Below are positions 28,788 through 37,512 of a stretch of DNA of 64,000 nt, piece by piece. The notes beneath the pieces are model-generated. The model had not been told where the DNA came from. It did not search any database and worked only from the letters and a program-made list of their open reading frames with translations. The position numbers were made by a program, and so were the translations under genes. Every line of letters starts with the position of its first letter. Position 1 is the stretch's first letter. The stretch comes from Gammaproteobacteria bacterium (lineage in GTDB: Bacteria > Pseudomonadota > Gammaproteobacteria > UBA4575): positions 1 through 64,000 of the forward strand of contig JANQOB010000017.1 of assembly GCA_028279275.1 (NCBI GenBank), written 5' to 3'.

Positions 28788-29414
28788 ATGAGAATTTCTC
28801 CAACAAATACATTAAGAGCTGATTTAGAGCTCATATGTGAGTGGATTAAACCTAATACACGCATACTTGATCTAGGCTGTGGTGATGGCGCGCTTTTAAA
28901 CCATTTATATAAAACGCGTAACGTTACAGGTTATGGTTTAGAAATTGATCACGCAAATATCATTCAATGTATTACAAAAGACGTTCAAGTTATCCAAACC
29001 AACTTGGATGAAGGCATTACTGAATTTTTTGATGAAAATACTTTTGATTATGTCGTCATGACCCAAACCTTGCAGGCGATACAACACCCGGAACAACTTT
29101 TAAGTCAAATGATGCGCATTGGCAAGGAAGGCATTGTCACTTTCCCAAACATGGCCTATTGGCGAAACCGTTTGCAATTGGCCCTGGGGGGACATATGCC
29201 CATCACACGCACATTGCCAAACTCATGGTATGACACACCAAACATTCATCTATGCTCATTACATGATTTTGAGCTTTTATGTGAGCAAAATAGTATAAAT
29301 ATTATACAAAGAACTGTGGTCGATCACGCCCATCGTTACAGCGTGCGCACCAAGCTATTTCCCAATCTTCTTGGAGAGATTGCGATTTATCGTTTCTGTA
29401 AAAGCTCAGGCTAA
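28788..29414 (+). CDS. metW: Methionine biosynthesis protein MetW
   Basis: A 208-residue class I methyltransferase-fold protein. Motif I is RILDLGCGDGALLNHL. The MetW pattern continues with TLQAIQHPEQLL, VTFPNMAYWRNRLQLALGG and NTPNIHLCSL-like text. MetW is known to act with MetX; in several proteobacteria the two work as a pair. It follows metX by 9 bases. Confidence 0.96.
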   Translation: MRISPTNTLRADLELICEWIKPNTRILDLGCGDGALLNHLYKTRNVTGYGLEIDHANIIQCITKDVQVIQTNLDEGITEFFDENTFDYVVMTQTLQAIQHPEQLLSQMMRIGKEGIVTFPNMAYWRNRLQLALGGHMPITRTLPNSWYDTPNIHLCSLHDFELLCEQNSINIIQRTVVDHAHRYSVRTKLFPNLLGEIAIYRFCKSSG

Positions 29415-29601
29415 CTTCAATATTAAAAATTGATAAAGTCTGTAGATCAATTCAAGAAGTTTAGTTTTAAAATTCAATTTTATGAAAAAAGTGCTATGTT
29501 ATTCGCATTTTTTAGAACATTGCTATTGTAATTTTTTTCATAGTGTTTGATCATACTGCCGCACTTTATTACTGTTCATTATCGAATTAGAGGATTTATG
29601 C

Positions 29602-29931
29602 ATGGCCGCTACAAAAAGCTCATCTGTTAAGAAACCACCAACAAAATCAGAAATCTTGAATTTCATCTCAGGTGAAACCGATCTTTCCCGCAAAGAGGTC
29701 TCATCAGTATTTGACGCCCTAGAAAAAATAATCGCTAGAGAACTGAAACCTCGTGGCGCAGGTTATTTTAATCTTCCGGGTCTATTGAAGATTAAGGTTG
29801 TGAAAAAACCCGCTCGTAAAGCTCGCAAAGGCATCAATCCATTCACTGGTGAAGAAATGATGTTTAAAGCAAAACCCGCCAGCAAAGGAATCAAGGTTCT
29901 ACCGCTCAAAGGTTTGAAAAGCATGGTTTAA
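29602..29931 (+). CDS. HU-family DNA-binding protein
   Basis: A 109-residue HU/IHF-fold protein. It has the helical N-terminal dimer part (about 14-50, KSEILNFISGETDLSRKEV) and the beta-arm region with a Lys-rich core (KKPARKARKGINPFTGEEM). Residues FTGEEMMFKAKPASK fit the tail of the family. It is probably an abundant nucleoid protein. The ATG at 29602 has an AGAGGA site; an earlier ATG at 29598 is out of frame. It is monocistronic, with a strong terminator just after it. Confidence 0.9.
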   Translation: MAATKSSSVKKPPTKSEILNFISGETDLSRKEVSSVFDALEKIIARELKPRGAGYFNLPGLLKIKVVKKPARKARKGINPFTGEEMMFKAKPASKGIKVLPLKGLKSMV

Positions 29932-29932
29932 T

Positions 29933-29973
29933 AAAAAAAGGTGCACAATATTACATTGATGCACCTTTTTTTT
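29933..29973. terminator. Strong bidirectional rho-independent terminator
   Basis: Seven A residues and GGTGCA, a 14-base loop, then TGCACC and eight T residues make a 13-bp perfect stem with U-tracts in both directions. It follows the HU-like gene by 1 base on the plus strand and can also stop the convergent TerB-like gene. Confidence 0.92.
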
Positions 29974-30002
29974 AATTTTACAATTTATGTTTTAGCTACT
30001 TG

Positions 30003-30455
30003 CTAAGGCTCTACAACACTCAACTTAGTTTTAATAAAAACACTATGTGGTATATAGAGTAAGTCAGCAATCTTTCGTATTTGATACTCCTCATATTTAT
30101 CTAAGGTGTTGTCTGCATAAGCCACGCGCCATAAGTCTTCTAATAAAATCTTTTTTTCCTCTTCAGTACAACTATCGTTAATAATTTTAACGAATGGATG
30201 TATTGAAACATGGCTATCCTGTTCAGTCTGAGCCAAATTAATTAAATTACTTACTTCCTCATTAGAAAAATTAAATCTAGCGGACAATGATTTTGCAATT
30301 TCTTCTAACTCTTCATTTTGGATATCAAAATCTGCCCGACTCACCTCTAACAACAATGCTGCAGATGCTAAATGCAAAATTTGTTGTTCATCGACCTCTT
30401 CATCACTATTTTTGCTAATTTTTTCTTGGATAAAATCGGCTATTGATCGGAACAT
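30003..30455 (-). CDS. TerB-family protein
   Basis: A 150-residue cytosolic, mostly helical protein of the TerB-like/COG4103 group. Characteristic text: LASAALLLEVSRADFDI, EEVSNLI and VAYADNTLDKYEEYQIRKIADLLYI, where acidic positions repeat in each helix pair. TerB proteins bind metal ions in tellurite-resistance systems, but this stand-alone type is of unknown role. It lies 27 bases after hspQ on the minus strand and converges on the HU-like gene. Confidence 0.85.
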   Translation of the reverse strand: MFRSIADFIQEKISKNSDEEVDEQQILHLASAALLLEVSRADFDIQNEELEEIAKSLSARFNFSNEEVSNLINLAQTEQDSHVSIHPFVKIINDSCTEEEKKILLEDLWRVAYADNTLDKYEEYQIRKIADLLYIPHSVFIKTKLSVVEP

Positions 30456-30482
30456 GTTATATACAATTGTCTAATTTACTAA

Positions 30483-30794
30483 TTAATTATTGGCTCGATA
30501 GTTTTGATACGCGCCGTTTTCGAAACAATCAAAAAAATCTTCGGTTAGCGGGTGAGTAATCGGTTCTGCACTTGCGTCAACTTCTAAATGCCTTTCCGCA
30601 ACATAGGTAGTCATCAACTGCCCATCGACTAACACGTGATACCAAGGTTTATCTTTGGGGGGTCGGGACTTTGCTACTTTGTTATACCACTCTTCAGTGC
30701 CTGTATATTCTGCATCGACATCGTAAATGACACCACGATAATTAAACTTTTTATGCACGATTAGCTGACCAATTGAAAATTGTGCTCTATGCAT
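30483..30794 (-). CDS. hspQ: Heat shock protein HspQ
   Basis: A 103-residue protein of the HspQ/YccV family. The conserved core is SIGQLIVHKKFNYRGVIYDV, then EEWYNKVAKSRPPKDKPWYH and TTYVAERHLE. In E. coli it binds hemimethylated DNA, is heat-induced, and feeds substrates to Lon. No sigma-32 promoter could be picked out with confidence in the 173-base gap upstream. The TerB-like gene follows by 27 bases. Confidence 0.94.
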   Translation of the reverse strand: MHRAQFSIGQLIVHKKFNYRGVIYDVDAEYTGTEEWYNKVAKSRPPKDKPWYHVLVDGQLMTTYVAERHLEVDASAEPITHPLTEDFFDCFENGAYQNYRANN

Positions 30795-30967
30795 AATCCT
30801 GACTCCTGATGAATTAATTTGTGATTAAACTTAGTATTTTTTTATGCTAACCATACTCTATATCTATAATAGATCCATGGTATATAAGACATAATCTGCT
30901 AGGCTATAGAAATTATAAAATTCGTTATATTTGTACAATAATCTCTTTACTATGTATCGGCCAAAAA

Positions 30968-31264
30968 ATGACTCCTCGAAGTAAAGAACAACGCATATTA
31001 GTTGTGATGCGTAAATTATTAGCGCAAATTGTAAAAGATACAACGCCAGGTCCTGGCATGCGACACCCCCTAAGTGAACAAACTATAAAGGATATACGCG
31101 ACTGCTTTGGTCTAATTTCAGCCAGAGAACGCGAACTCGCTGATCAGGCAGGAATTATAAACAAAGAACGACCACGTTACATAGATGAACCAAAATCCTC
31201 AACTGTAGTCGAATTTAGAAAGCCCAATAAGTCTTCAGATGAGAATTCGTCAAAAGACGAATAA
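30968..31264 (+). CDS. Conserved-looking protein of unknown function
   Basis: A 98-residue, hydrophilic protein that I do not recognise. The N-terminal half is basic and helical (KEQRILVVMRKLLAQIV), with a Gly/Pro turn (PGPGMRHPL) and an acidic helix; the tail is charged and Lys/Ser-rich. It is divergent from hspQ and is followed after 29 bases by a DUF2384 protein, so the two may be one unit. An acidic end and basic start suggest a nucleic-acid or protein contact, but that is a guess. Confidence 0.7.
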   Translation: MTPRSKEQRILVVMRKLLAQIVKDTTPGPGMRHPLSEQTIKDIRDCFGLISARERELADQAGIINKERPRYIDEPKSSTVVEFRKPNKSSDENSSKDE

Positions 31265-31293
31265 TTTCTAAAATTACGTGCTTTCGCGTCTAA

Positions 31294-31698
31294 ATGCCCT
31301 CACGAACTGCCCAACAGCAAATTGAAGTCACACGACATACGATGCGTATTCTCGATGAATGGGGTATACCAGGTAAAAACATTATTACACTATTAGGTCT
31401 GCCAGATAAAATCAGGCTTCGTCACCTAGACCGTTATCGTGATGGAGAGGCTTTCCCAGAATCTTCTGAAATTATGGAACGTGTTACACATATTGCGGGA
31501 ATTGCCGATGCACTGCGAACAACTTTCCCGCGCAACTCACACATGGGCGTTATATGGATGCAAACACCGCATCGAAGGTTTCAAAATCAAACACCTTTGC
31601 ATATATTATTGGAACAGGGATTAAATGGATTACGTATGGTTCGCTCCGAGTTAGATTGCGCTTTCTCCTGGGATGAATCACTCAATCATTTCAAATAA
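31294..31698 (+). CDS. MbcA/ParS/Xre antitoxin-like protein (DUF2384 domain)
   Basis: A 134-residue protein. The C-terminal part (about 65-130) resembles the toxin-binding domain of MbcA/ParS/Xre antitoxins: ERVTHIAGIADALRTTFP, IWMQTPHRRFQNQTPLHILL, GLNGLRMVRSELD. In classical systems a RES-domain toxin lies next to it; there is none here. The N-terminal part is a short helical segment that may be a degenerate HTH. It is probably a chromosomal regulator or an orphan antitoxin. Confidence 0.78.
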   Translation: MPSRTAQQQIEVTRHTMRILDEWGIPGKNIITLLGLPDKIRLRHLDRYRDGEAFPESSEIMERVTHIAGIADALRTTFPRNSHMGVIWMQTPHRRFQNQTPLHILLEQGLNGLRMVRSELDCAFSWDESLNHFK

Positions 31699-31783
31699 TA
31701 AATCCAGACATTTACATTGTTTGTTTCATCTAGAAACATGCATGTTTATAATATGCTCACAAGTAACTCTTTAGCATTTTCAA

Positions 31784-32200
31784 ATGGAATTATTAGCCGA
31801 TATTAAAGTTAAACTAGAACCTGGAGTAGAAATCACGCCAGAGAATAAATGTGGATTCTGTACCAATTCGTACTGCTGTAGTTATGTGACTGAAGAATTG
31901 GAAACACCCAAGAAAAAAGAAGACTACGAACACATGCTATGGCAAGTATCGCATAAGGATGTTTCAGTTTATAAAGATGATGAAGGCTGGTGGGTATCTT
32001 TCGCAACTAAGTGTGAGCACTTACAGCCTGACGGCGGTTGCGGCATCTATGATGTACGCCCACAAATCTGCCGTGATCATTCTAACGATTATTGCGAGTT
32101 TGACTCGCCGGCAGAGGATGATTTCGATCTATACTTCCCTGACTATGAAACCTTGCTGAAATATTGCAAAAAGCGTTTCAAGCGTTGGAAAAGAGGCTAA
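31784..32200 (+). CDS. YkgJ-type cysteine-cluster protein
   Basis: A 138-residue protein with the Cys pattern of the UPF0153/YkgJ family, which binds Zn or an iron-sulfur cluster: CGFCTNSYCC, CEHLQPDGGCGIYDVRPQIC, then DYCEF. Its function is unknown. It ends 6 bases from the convergent yrfG gene. Confidence 0.85.
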   Translation: MELLADIKVKLEPGVEITPENKCGFCTNSYCCSYVTEELETPKKKEDYEHMLWQVSHKDVSVYKDDEGWWVSFATKCEHLQPDGGCGIYDVRPQICRDHSNDYCEFDSPAEDDFDLYFPDYETLLKYCKKRFKRWKRG

Positions 32201-32206
32201 ACCACG

Positions 32207-32869
32207 TTATTCAGGCATTATCTCGGCGAAATCTGCTATGGCAGGATAATGCAAAGTATCTTGAATAGGTTTTGAACTATCAGGCTGCTTAATAGAGATC
32301 AGATTCTTCACTCCATAAGTTTCCGCTGCTGCTAGTACTGTAAGATTGTCATCTATAAAAAGGGTAGCCAGTGGGTCAAATGGCTCGACCTCCATAAGTT
32401 TATGCCAAAACCCCTGTTCTTCTTTGGCATAACCATAATCATGTGAAGAAATAATTTTTTCAAAGTGACCTTCAAGCTCAAGATGATCCATTTTTACCGC
32501 AATGCTTTTACGATGGGCATTCGTCACTAAAGCAATATTTTTATTATGATGTATAAGCTTTTTCAGGAACTTTTCAACATTGGGGAAGATCTGAATATGT
32601 TTAGCAACTTCACGCTTTAATGATGCTATATCTAATTCAAGCTCATTGCTCCAATAATCTACACAATACCAGTCTAATGAACCTGATTTACTTTTGTAAC
32701 GCGCAAGTAATTTTTGCTTGGCATCATCCAATGCCATTGAATGTTTTTGACTGAATCGCAGTGGTACATGCTCATGCCAAAAATAGTTGTCAAAATACAA
32801 ATCCAACAATGTACCATCCATATCTAAAAATACAGTGGTAATCGTTTTCCAGTCTATTGATGTTTGCAT
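32207..32869 (-). CDS. yrfG: HAD hydrolase, GMP/IMP nucleotidase YrfG-like
   Basis: A 220-residue HAD-superfamily phosphatase. The nucleophile motif I is FLDMDGTLLDLYFDNYFW, motif II is VTNAHRKS, and motif III/IV is LFIDDNLTVL. The text after motif I (YFDNYFWHEHVP) fits YrfG, which removes phosphate from GMP and IMP. It is divergent from cysQ across 30 bases. Confidence 0.9.
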   Translation of the reverse strand: MQTSIDWKTITTVFLDMDGTLLDLYFDNYFWHEHVPLRFSQKHSMALDDAKQKLLARYKSKSGSLDWYCVDYWSNELELDIASLKREVAKHIQIFPNVEKFLKKLIHHNKNIALVTNAHRKSIAVKMDHLELEGHFEKIISSHDYGYAKEEQGFWHKLMEVEPFDPLATLFIDDNLTVLAAAETYGVKNLISIKQPDSSKPIQDTLHYPAIADFAEIMPE

Positions 32870-32899
32870 TAAATAATAGATGCTTGATAATTACATAAT

Positions 32900-33727
32900 A
32901 TGGAAATGAATGATAAACGGCTCAAGGAGCTGGTCAATCCTGTTTGTGAAATTGCAAGACATGCAGGTACCGAGATCATGAAAATTTATACTGAAGGATT
33001 TGAAATTCAGGAAAAAAAAGATCATTCACCACTTACTACTGCAGACCTTGCCTCGCATACACTTATTACCAGTCAACTAAAGTCGCTCACGCCCGATATT
33101 CCAATATTATCTGAAGAATCTGCATCAATTACCTTTGATGAGCGTTCAAGTTGGAAAACCTATTGGTTGATCGATCCGCTAGATGGAACACGTGAGTTCA
33201 TTAAGCGCAATGGTGAGTTTACTGTAAATATCGCATTGATTACTGAACATAGCTCCAGCCTCGGAGTTGTTCACATCCCAGTGCAAGATATCACATACTT
33301 TGCTTCCAGGAATAACGGCGCATTCAAACAAGACGGAAATGGAAATGCTGAAAAAATAAGCGTACGTAATTCAACACCTGATAACAAACCCACTATTTGT
33401 GGGAGTCGTTCACATGCTGGAAAGTCATTACAAGCATTACAAGATGAAATTGGCGAATACGAACTTATCAGCATGGGTAGTTCAATAAAAATGTGCTTAG
33501 TTGCTGAAGGTGTAGCGGATATTTACCCGCGTTTTGGTCCCACATCAGAATGGGACACGGCTGCAGCACATTGTGTTGTTAATGAGGCTGGAGGCAAAAT
33601 CGTGAATACCGAACTTGAAAATTTGCCTTACAACACTAAAGATTCTTTACTTAACCCTTCGTTTCTTGCAATCGGTGATATGAATCAACAATGGCGTGAT
33701 TTCTTAACTAATCACCTTAACAACTAG
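32900..33727 (+). CDS. cysQ: 3'(2'),5'-bisphosphate nucleotidase CysQ
   Basis: A 275-residue metal-dependent phosphatase that removes PAP from sulfate assimilation. Metal-binding motifs: ILSEES, the DPLDGTREFI loop and the late EWDTAAAHCVVNEAGG. The start at 32900 lies downstream of AATAATATGG. Its last 4 bases overlap the 3' end of the convergent lipoprotein gene. Confidence 0.96.
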   Translation: MEMNDKRLKELVNPVCEIARHAGTEIMKIYTEGFEIQEKKDHSPLTTADLASHTLITSQLKSLTPDIPILSEESASITFDERSSWKTYWLIDPLDGTREFIKRNGEFTVNIALITEHSSSLGVVHIPVQDITYFASRNNGAFKQDGNGNAEKISVRNSTPDNKPTICGSRSHAGKSLQALQDEIGEYELISMGSSIKMCLVAEGVADIYPRFGPTSEWDTAAAHCVVNEAGGKIVNTELENLPYNTKDSLLNPSFLAIGDMNQQWRDFLTNHLNN

Positions 33728-34140
33728 AAAGCAGGTAGACCTCCATCCAGAAACCAAGTTTCAGTTTCTTCTACGTACCACCAACTTTGTGTATCGCGTA
33801 GCGTCTTCACTGCATTAGTGGTTTCAAAATAATATGATATCTCAGCTTCCACAACTGCTGTTTTGAGATCTTCGCCCATAGCTACTCTTTTAATTTCATA
33901 ATCCGTAACACGTATATCTTTATAGTCATCAAGATTAACTTCCACTTCAGATTCATCCTGATGACGGATCATGTTCACAGCTCCTTCGTATTCCCGCCAA
34001 CGTAATAAACGTCCATAAAGTTTGGATCGTTCATCGAAAGTATTGAGTGTTTTGTTTTTTTGTGTTGAGGCACAGCCTCCTATAGATAGACTTGAAACAA
34101 ATATGATACTAATTACTAAAAAAACTAATTTGTTTCGCAT
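33724..34140 (-). CDS. Small lipoprotein of unknown function
   Basis: A 138-residue protein with a clear lipoprotein signal: MRNKLVFLVISIIFVSSL and then the lipobox SIGGC with the acylated Cys near residue 23. I start it at the ATG 34138-34140; a TTG start upstream would add nine residues before the signal and overlap the neighbouring gene. The mature part is a compact alpha/beta domain (EYEGAVNMIRHQDESEVEV, WWYVEETETWFLDGGLP). I do not know its family. It lies 17 bases after the alcohol-dehydrogenase-like gene. Confidence 0.8.
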   Translation of the reverse strand: MRNKLVFLVISIIFVSSLSIGGCASTQKNKTLNTFDERSKLYGRLLRWREYEGAVNMIRHQDESEVEVNLDDYKDIRVTDYEIKRVAMGEDLKTAVVEAEISYYFETTNAVKTLRDTQSWWYVEETETWFLDGGLPAF

Positions 34141-34157
34141 AACTAATAATAGATTTC

Positions 34158-35177
34158 TTAACCCCAACCTTGTAAGACAATTTTGCCTACTGTATGGCGA
34201 CCTTCAATTTCAGCATGTGCAGATTTTAAATTCGCTGCATTGATAGGCTCTAATACTTTATTAGAAGTGGTATTAATCGTTCCAGCATCCACTAATTCAG
34301 CAACACGGTTTAATAATTTATGTTGCTCAATCATGTCCTCGGTTTCATACATGGAACGCGTAAACATAAACTCCCAAGCAAAGGTTGCGCTTTTACTTTT
34401 AAGTGCACCTAAATCAACATTACCTGCAGTTTCTACTATAGAGCATATTTTACCCTGAGGCTTAATCACAGCAGCCATTGATAACCAGTGTTCATCAGTA
34501 TCATTAAAACACAAGATGTAGTCGTATCCATCGATACCAATTTCTTGCACCTGCTCAGATATATCCAGGTAATGATTAATAATATGATCCACACCTAAAT
34601 CTTTGCACCATTTCTTTGATTCAGGGCGTGAAGCAGTAACCGTGATAGAAAGATTAGTGAGCTTTTTGGCAAATTGCGTGGCCATAGAACCCACACCACC
34701 TGCTCCGCCGATAATCAATAATTCTTTCCCAGTCTCTTCATCCCCTTCAGGAATACCTAGACGATCAAACATGGATTCCCATGCCGTAATACTTGTCAGA
34801 GGCATTGCGGCAGCTTGAGCAAAGTCTAACGATTTGGGTTTGTTGCCAACAATTCGCTCATCAACGATGTGAAATTCACTATTGCAACCGGGCTGCACAA
34901 AACTACCTGCATAAAAAACTTCGTCACCCACTTTAAACAAAGTTACATCAGGCCCAACAGCCGCTACCACCCCAGCAGCATCCCAGCCTAAAATTCGCGG
35001 GTTTTCTTCCACTTTATCCTGAGGGGCACGCATCTTGGTATCCACAGGATTGACCGCGATGGCTCGCACCTCGACCAATAATTCTTGGCTTTGTGGGTTT
35101 GGTTTTTCTATCTCTACATCGACTAATGAATCGGGGGCATCAATGGGAAGGTATTTATATAAGCCGACTGCTTTCAA
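34158..35177 (-). CDS. Zinc-type alcohol dehydrogenase-like (quinone reductase family) protein
   Basis: A 339-residue medium-chain dehydrogenase/reductase. The N-terminal catalytic domain has AVNPVDTKMRAPQ, and GWDAAGVVAAVG is conserved. The NAD(P)-binding motif is LLIIGGAGGVGSMATQFAKK. The Cys/His zinc set of true alcohol dehydrogenases is not complete, so it is more likely a zinc-free quinone or enoyl reductase of the adh_fam_1 type. The substrate is unknown. It heads the minus-strand unit that ends with the lipoprotein. Confidence 0.88.
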   Translation of the reverse strand: MKAVGLYKYLPIDAPDSLVDVEIEKPNPQSQELLVEVRAIAVNPVDTKMRAPQDKVEENPRILGWDAAGVVAAVGPDVTLFKVGDEVFYAGSFVQPGCNSEFHIVDERIVGNKPKSLDFAQAAAMPLTSITAWESMFDRLGIPEGDEETGKELLIIGGAGGVGSMATQFAKKLTNLSITVTASRPESKKWCKDLGVDHIINHYLDISEQVQEIGIDGYDYILCFNDTDEHWLSMAAVIKPQGKICSIVETAGNVDLGALKSKSATFAWEFMFTRSMYETEDMIEQHKLLNRVAELVDAGTINTTSNKVLEPINAANLKSAHAEIEGRHTVGKIVLQGWG

Positions 35178-35602
35178 TATGGGGCTCCAAGTTAGGTTTT
35201 ATGATTGTATTATTTGTAAATACATATTATTTCATAGTGAGCACAAGGATGTCCGAATTTGAGTTAAATCATGGATGATTTGAACAATTTAAAGCCAGAT
35301 GGACTAAAAATAATCAACATGATGGGAATATTATCTGGAATCTTGAAAATGACTGCCTCAACCGCCAGGGATGGCTAATAACTGAAAATACTCGAGCATA
35401 TTTCTGTCGGTGTATAAAAATTGCAATATGAATGTTGCCACAGTGCAAAAAACCTCACACCAGTCCAGAAGTTGATTTGAAAGCATCTCAAGTTTTATCG
35501 CTACTTGTAATAATTCATTATCACTAATTATCAATGATGAGGGATCATGAAACTGCCAAAGTAATTTTTTCTATTTAGCGTTGGCATTTTTTAGTTCGCT
35601 AT
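35178..35602. other. 425-base intergenic stretch with a possibly decayed ORF
   Basis: Most of this stretch is non-coding between two minus-strand genes. On the plus strand, 35249-35431 reads as a protein-like string broken by a single TGA (see the separate entry). Elsewhere I see AT-rich text, no clear terminator, and no RNA gene. Confidence 0.45.
35249..35431 (+). pseudogene. Possible decayed small ORF with one in-frame TGA
   Basis: From the ATG at 35249 the frame reads MSEFELNHG, a TGA at 35276-35278, then FEQFKARWTKN and a further stretch including NIIWNLENDCLNRQGW, up to a TGA at 35429. Replacing the first stop by Trp would give a 60-residue polar protein with many Trp, Asn and aromatic residues. 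This looks more coding-like than the other frames. There is no good ribosome site and no recognised family. Confidence 0.25.
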
Positions 35603-36262
35603 TTAGTTTAGTAGTATTTCTGTATGACGCCCTATGAACCCTCGTTCCTTTGCCCGCAAGCTTCGAATATCTCTCCATGCATGTATTATCTTTTGTTCAT
35701 GTTTTCGATGTGTATCATCTAGTAAAATTAAACAGTTTTTAGCAAGTTTATCGCTCAGAATTGGAAGCAATCCGTAACGACCTCCTTGGGTGCTTCCTTT
35801 AGGCCCGTCACAAATTACAAGTTTTATGTTGTCGTCTATAAGGCCTGAATCTTTTATGCAGTACCACGAAAATTCACCATAATTGTATAGAGGTGTATAA
35901 AATATTTTTACATTATCAAATTTCAAATACTCTACGACTCTCGTTAAGTACTCATACCACTCGTAATTATTTTCAAGAACTACAAATGGGATTTGGCGTT
36001 GTTTTGTAAATGTGGCAGTTAGGATTGTAGTAACCCCAGACCCACACTCAAGAACAGGCCCATTTGTACATAAAGCTTTTTCTGCAACATTCCTTAGATA
36101 GGAAACATTACTCGCATAGCCAAGATTCCCCCAAATCAATGTCAATATAAATATTCTAATGTGCCCGATTCGTTTTCTAAATGAGCGCTCAGAAAAAAAA
36201 CGAATATATAATGAAAGCAATGGAAGCTTTATCGGAAATAATAATTGTCTAATTAGGCGCAT
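35603..36262 (-). CDS. Putative SAM-dependent methyltransferase
   Basis: A 219-residue protein with a Rossmann methyltransferase core. Motif I is VLECGSGVTTILTAT, and the later VICDGPKGSTQGGRYG and LILLDDTHRKHE follow the pattern of a class I fold. The N-terminus (FPIKLPLLSLYIRFF, then IRIFILTLIWGNLGY) is hydrophobic and may touch the membrane. The substrate is unknown. It is isolated, with a 425-base gap downstream and an HPF-like gene divergent. Confidence 0.72.
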   Translation of the reverse strand: MRLIRQLLFPIKLPLLSLYIRFFSERSFRKRIGHIRIFILTLIWGNLGYASNVSYLRNVAEKALCTNGPVLECGSGVTTILTATFTKQRQIPFVVLENNYEWYEYLTRVVEYLKFDNVKIFYTPLYNYGEFSWYCIKDSGLIDDNIKLVICDGPKGSTQGGRYGLLPILSDKLAKNCLILLDDTHRKHEQKIIHAWRDIRSLRAKERGFIGRHTEILLN

Positions 36263-36484
36263 TAAGAACTTTGCTATTGAATATCAGACAAGAAAGCTAA
36301 TCTATAAATGTTACGGTTATGTGAATATCCGCTTTAGGTCAATAGCGATCATCTAAATTTTCTGATGATGTATCAGGTTTTTGTTTATTCTTTAAATCCG
36401 AATTATATCTATTAAATAAACGAATTGTACTTACAACAAAGTGTCTCTAATCTGGAAATATATCAACAAATAAATGGATTAAAA

Positions 36485-36886
36485 ATGAGAGTATACGTAC
36501 ATACAACTAATTTTGAACTCTCCGACTTATATAGATGTCATATTGAAGAACGTATTCATTATATCTTCAGGCACTTAAATCGTGATGTTCAGAGTGTTAG
36601 CATCCGTTTAAATAAAACAAGCGAAAAGCTTGATTCAATTGAAACGAGCAGCAAAATTCAAGTTAAGACAAATAACTTACCTTTGATTTATGCAGAAAAA
36701 ACTTCTGACGATCTTTATATTGCAATTATTGGTAGTGCTAACCGAGCCCGTAAAAATGTTTCAAGAAGACTAAATAAATTTAATAAGCTTTTAGAACAAC
36801 TTAAAGCTTTGAAAAAACAGAAAAATAGCCCAAATACTTTACGCTTGAAAAGACCCCATAATCAGAGATTACAGACTGCTGCTTGA
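36485..36886 (+). CDS. HPF/RaiA-like ribosome-associated protein, copy 1
   Basis: A 133-residue protein of the short HPF/RaiA fold (beta-alpha-beta-beta-beta-alpha). Basic positions run through VSIRLNK and SRRLNKFNKLL, and the SDDLYIAIIGSANRARK segment matches the D-D-x-Y-x-A-I helix of the family. Such proteins bind the ribosome decoding centre and stop translation in stationary phase. The frame opens with a TTG at 36425, but MRVYVHTTNF at 36485 matches the family start and the length of copy 2 (also 133). The tail is Lys/Arg-rich. It converges on the peroxiredoxin gene. Confidence 0.8.
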   Translation: MRVYVHTTNFELSDLYRCHIEERIHYIFRHLNRDVQSVSIRLNKTSEKLDSIETSSKIQVKTNNLPLIYAEKTSDDLYIAIIGSANRARKNVSRRLNKFNKLLEQLKALKKQKNSPNTLRLKRPHNQRLQTAA

Positions 36887-36930
36887 AGAGCTTGGTACTT
36901 GAAATTACTGCATTTGGCCAAAAGTGGAAA

Positions 36931-37512
36931 TTATGAATTATTGGAAAGCCACTCAATGACATCATCTACATTTTTATCTGGAGGAAATACAGGATAAAAA
37001 CATTTCTTAATCAGTCCGTCTTTTGCAATTAATGTTATACGCTTAGTCAATCGAAGATTTTCGATAAACAACATTGGCAAACCTAGCGATTCAGAAAATT
37101 GAAAAGAAGCATCGCTTACTAATTTGTAAGGCAGATGCAAGCGAGAAACAACTTCTGCTTGATATTCGCGCGGTTGTGTACTCAGTCCTAATAGCGTAAC
37201 AGACATATCACGCAGAACTTCATAATTATCTCTAAATGAGCAGTTTTGTGGTGTGCAACCTGCCGCACCTGGTGTGTCAATCCAACCATCAGGAAGAATG
37301 CGTCCCGGTCGTCCAGTCATAGGAAAACAAAATATTACAAGCCAACCCTGTATTTGAGAACAATTAACTAACATGCCATTGGTACTAGGAAGTTCAATAT
37401 TAGGTAAATTTTTGCCTTCTAGATGTTTGCTAGCACCATCATCAATTGGGACTGGAAGATCTGAAGGAATAGATTGAAGAAAGTCTTTTGGTGGAATGTT
37501 CTGGTTTGGCAT
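36931..37512 (-). CDS. Peroxiredoxin (AhpC/TSA or BCP-like)
   Basis: A 193-residue thiol peroxidase. The peroxidatic and likely resolving cysteines lie together in PGAAGCTPQNCSFRD, preceded by FPMTGRPGRILPDGW, a pattern of a known redoxin subgroup. It would reduce peroxides with a thioredoxin or glutathione partner. The start ATG shares a base with the stop of the upstream nuclease remnant (TAATG), so the two are translationally coupled. Confidence 0.88.
   Translation of the reverse strand: MPNQNIPPKDFLQSIPSDLPVPIDDGASKHLEGKNLPNIELPSTNGMLVNCSQIQGWLVIFCFPMTGRPGRILPDGWIDTPGAAGCTPQNCSFRDNYEVLRDMSVTLLGLSTQPREYQAEVVSRLHLPYKLVSDASFQFSESLGLPMLFIENLRLTKRITLIAKDGLIKKCFYPVFPPDKNVDDVIEWLSNNS

Noticed and set aside
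31294..31698. Complete toxin-antitoxin system
   Set aside because: No RES-domain or other toxin lies on either side, so a working pair cannot be claimed.
35276..35278. Selenocysteine reading of the in-frame TGA
   Set aside because: No SECIS-type hairpin was seen after the TGA and no selenium gene is nearby; a simple decayed frame is more likely.
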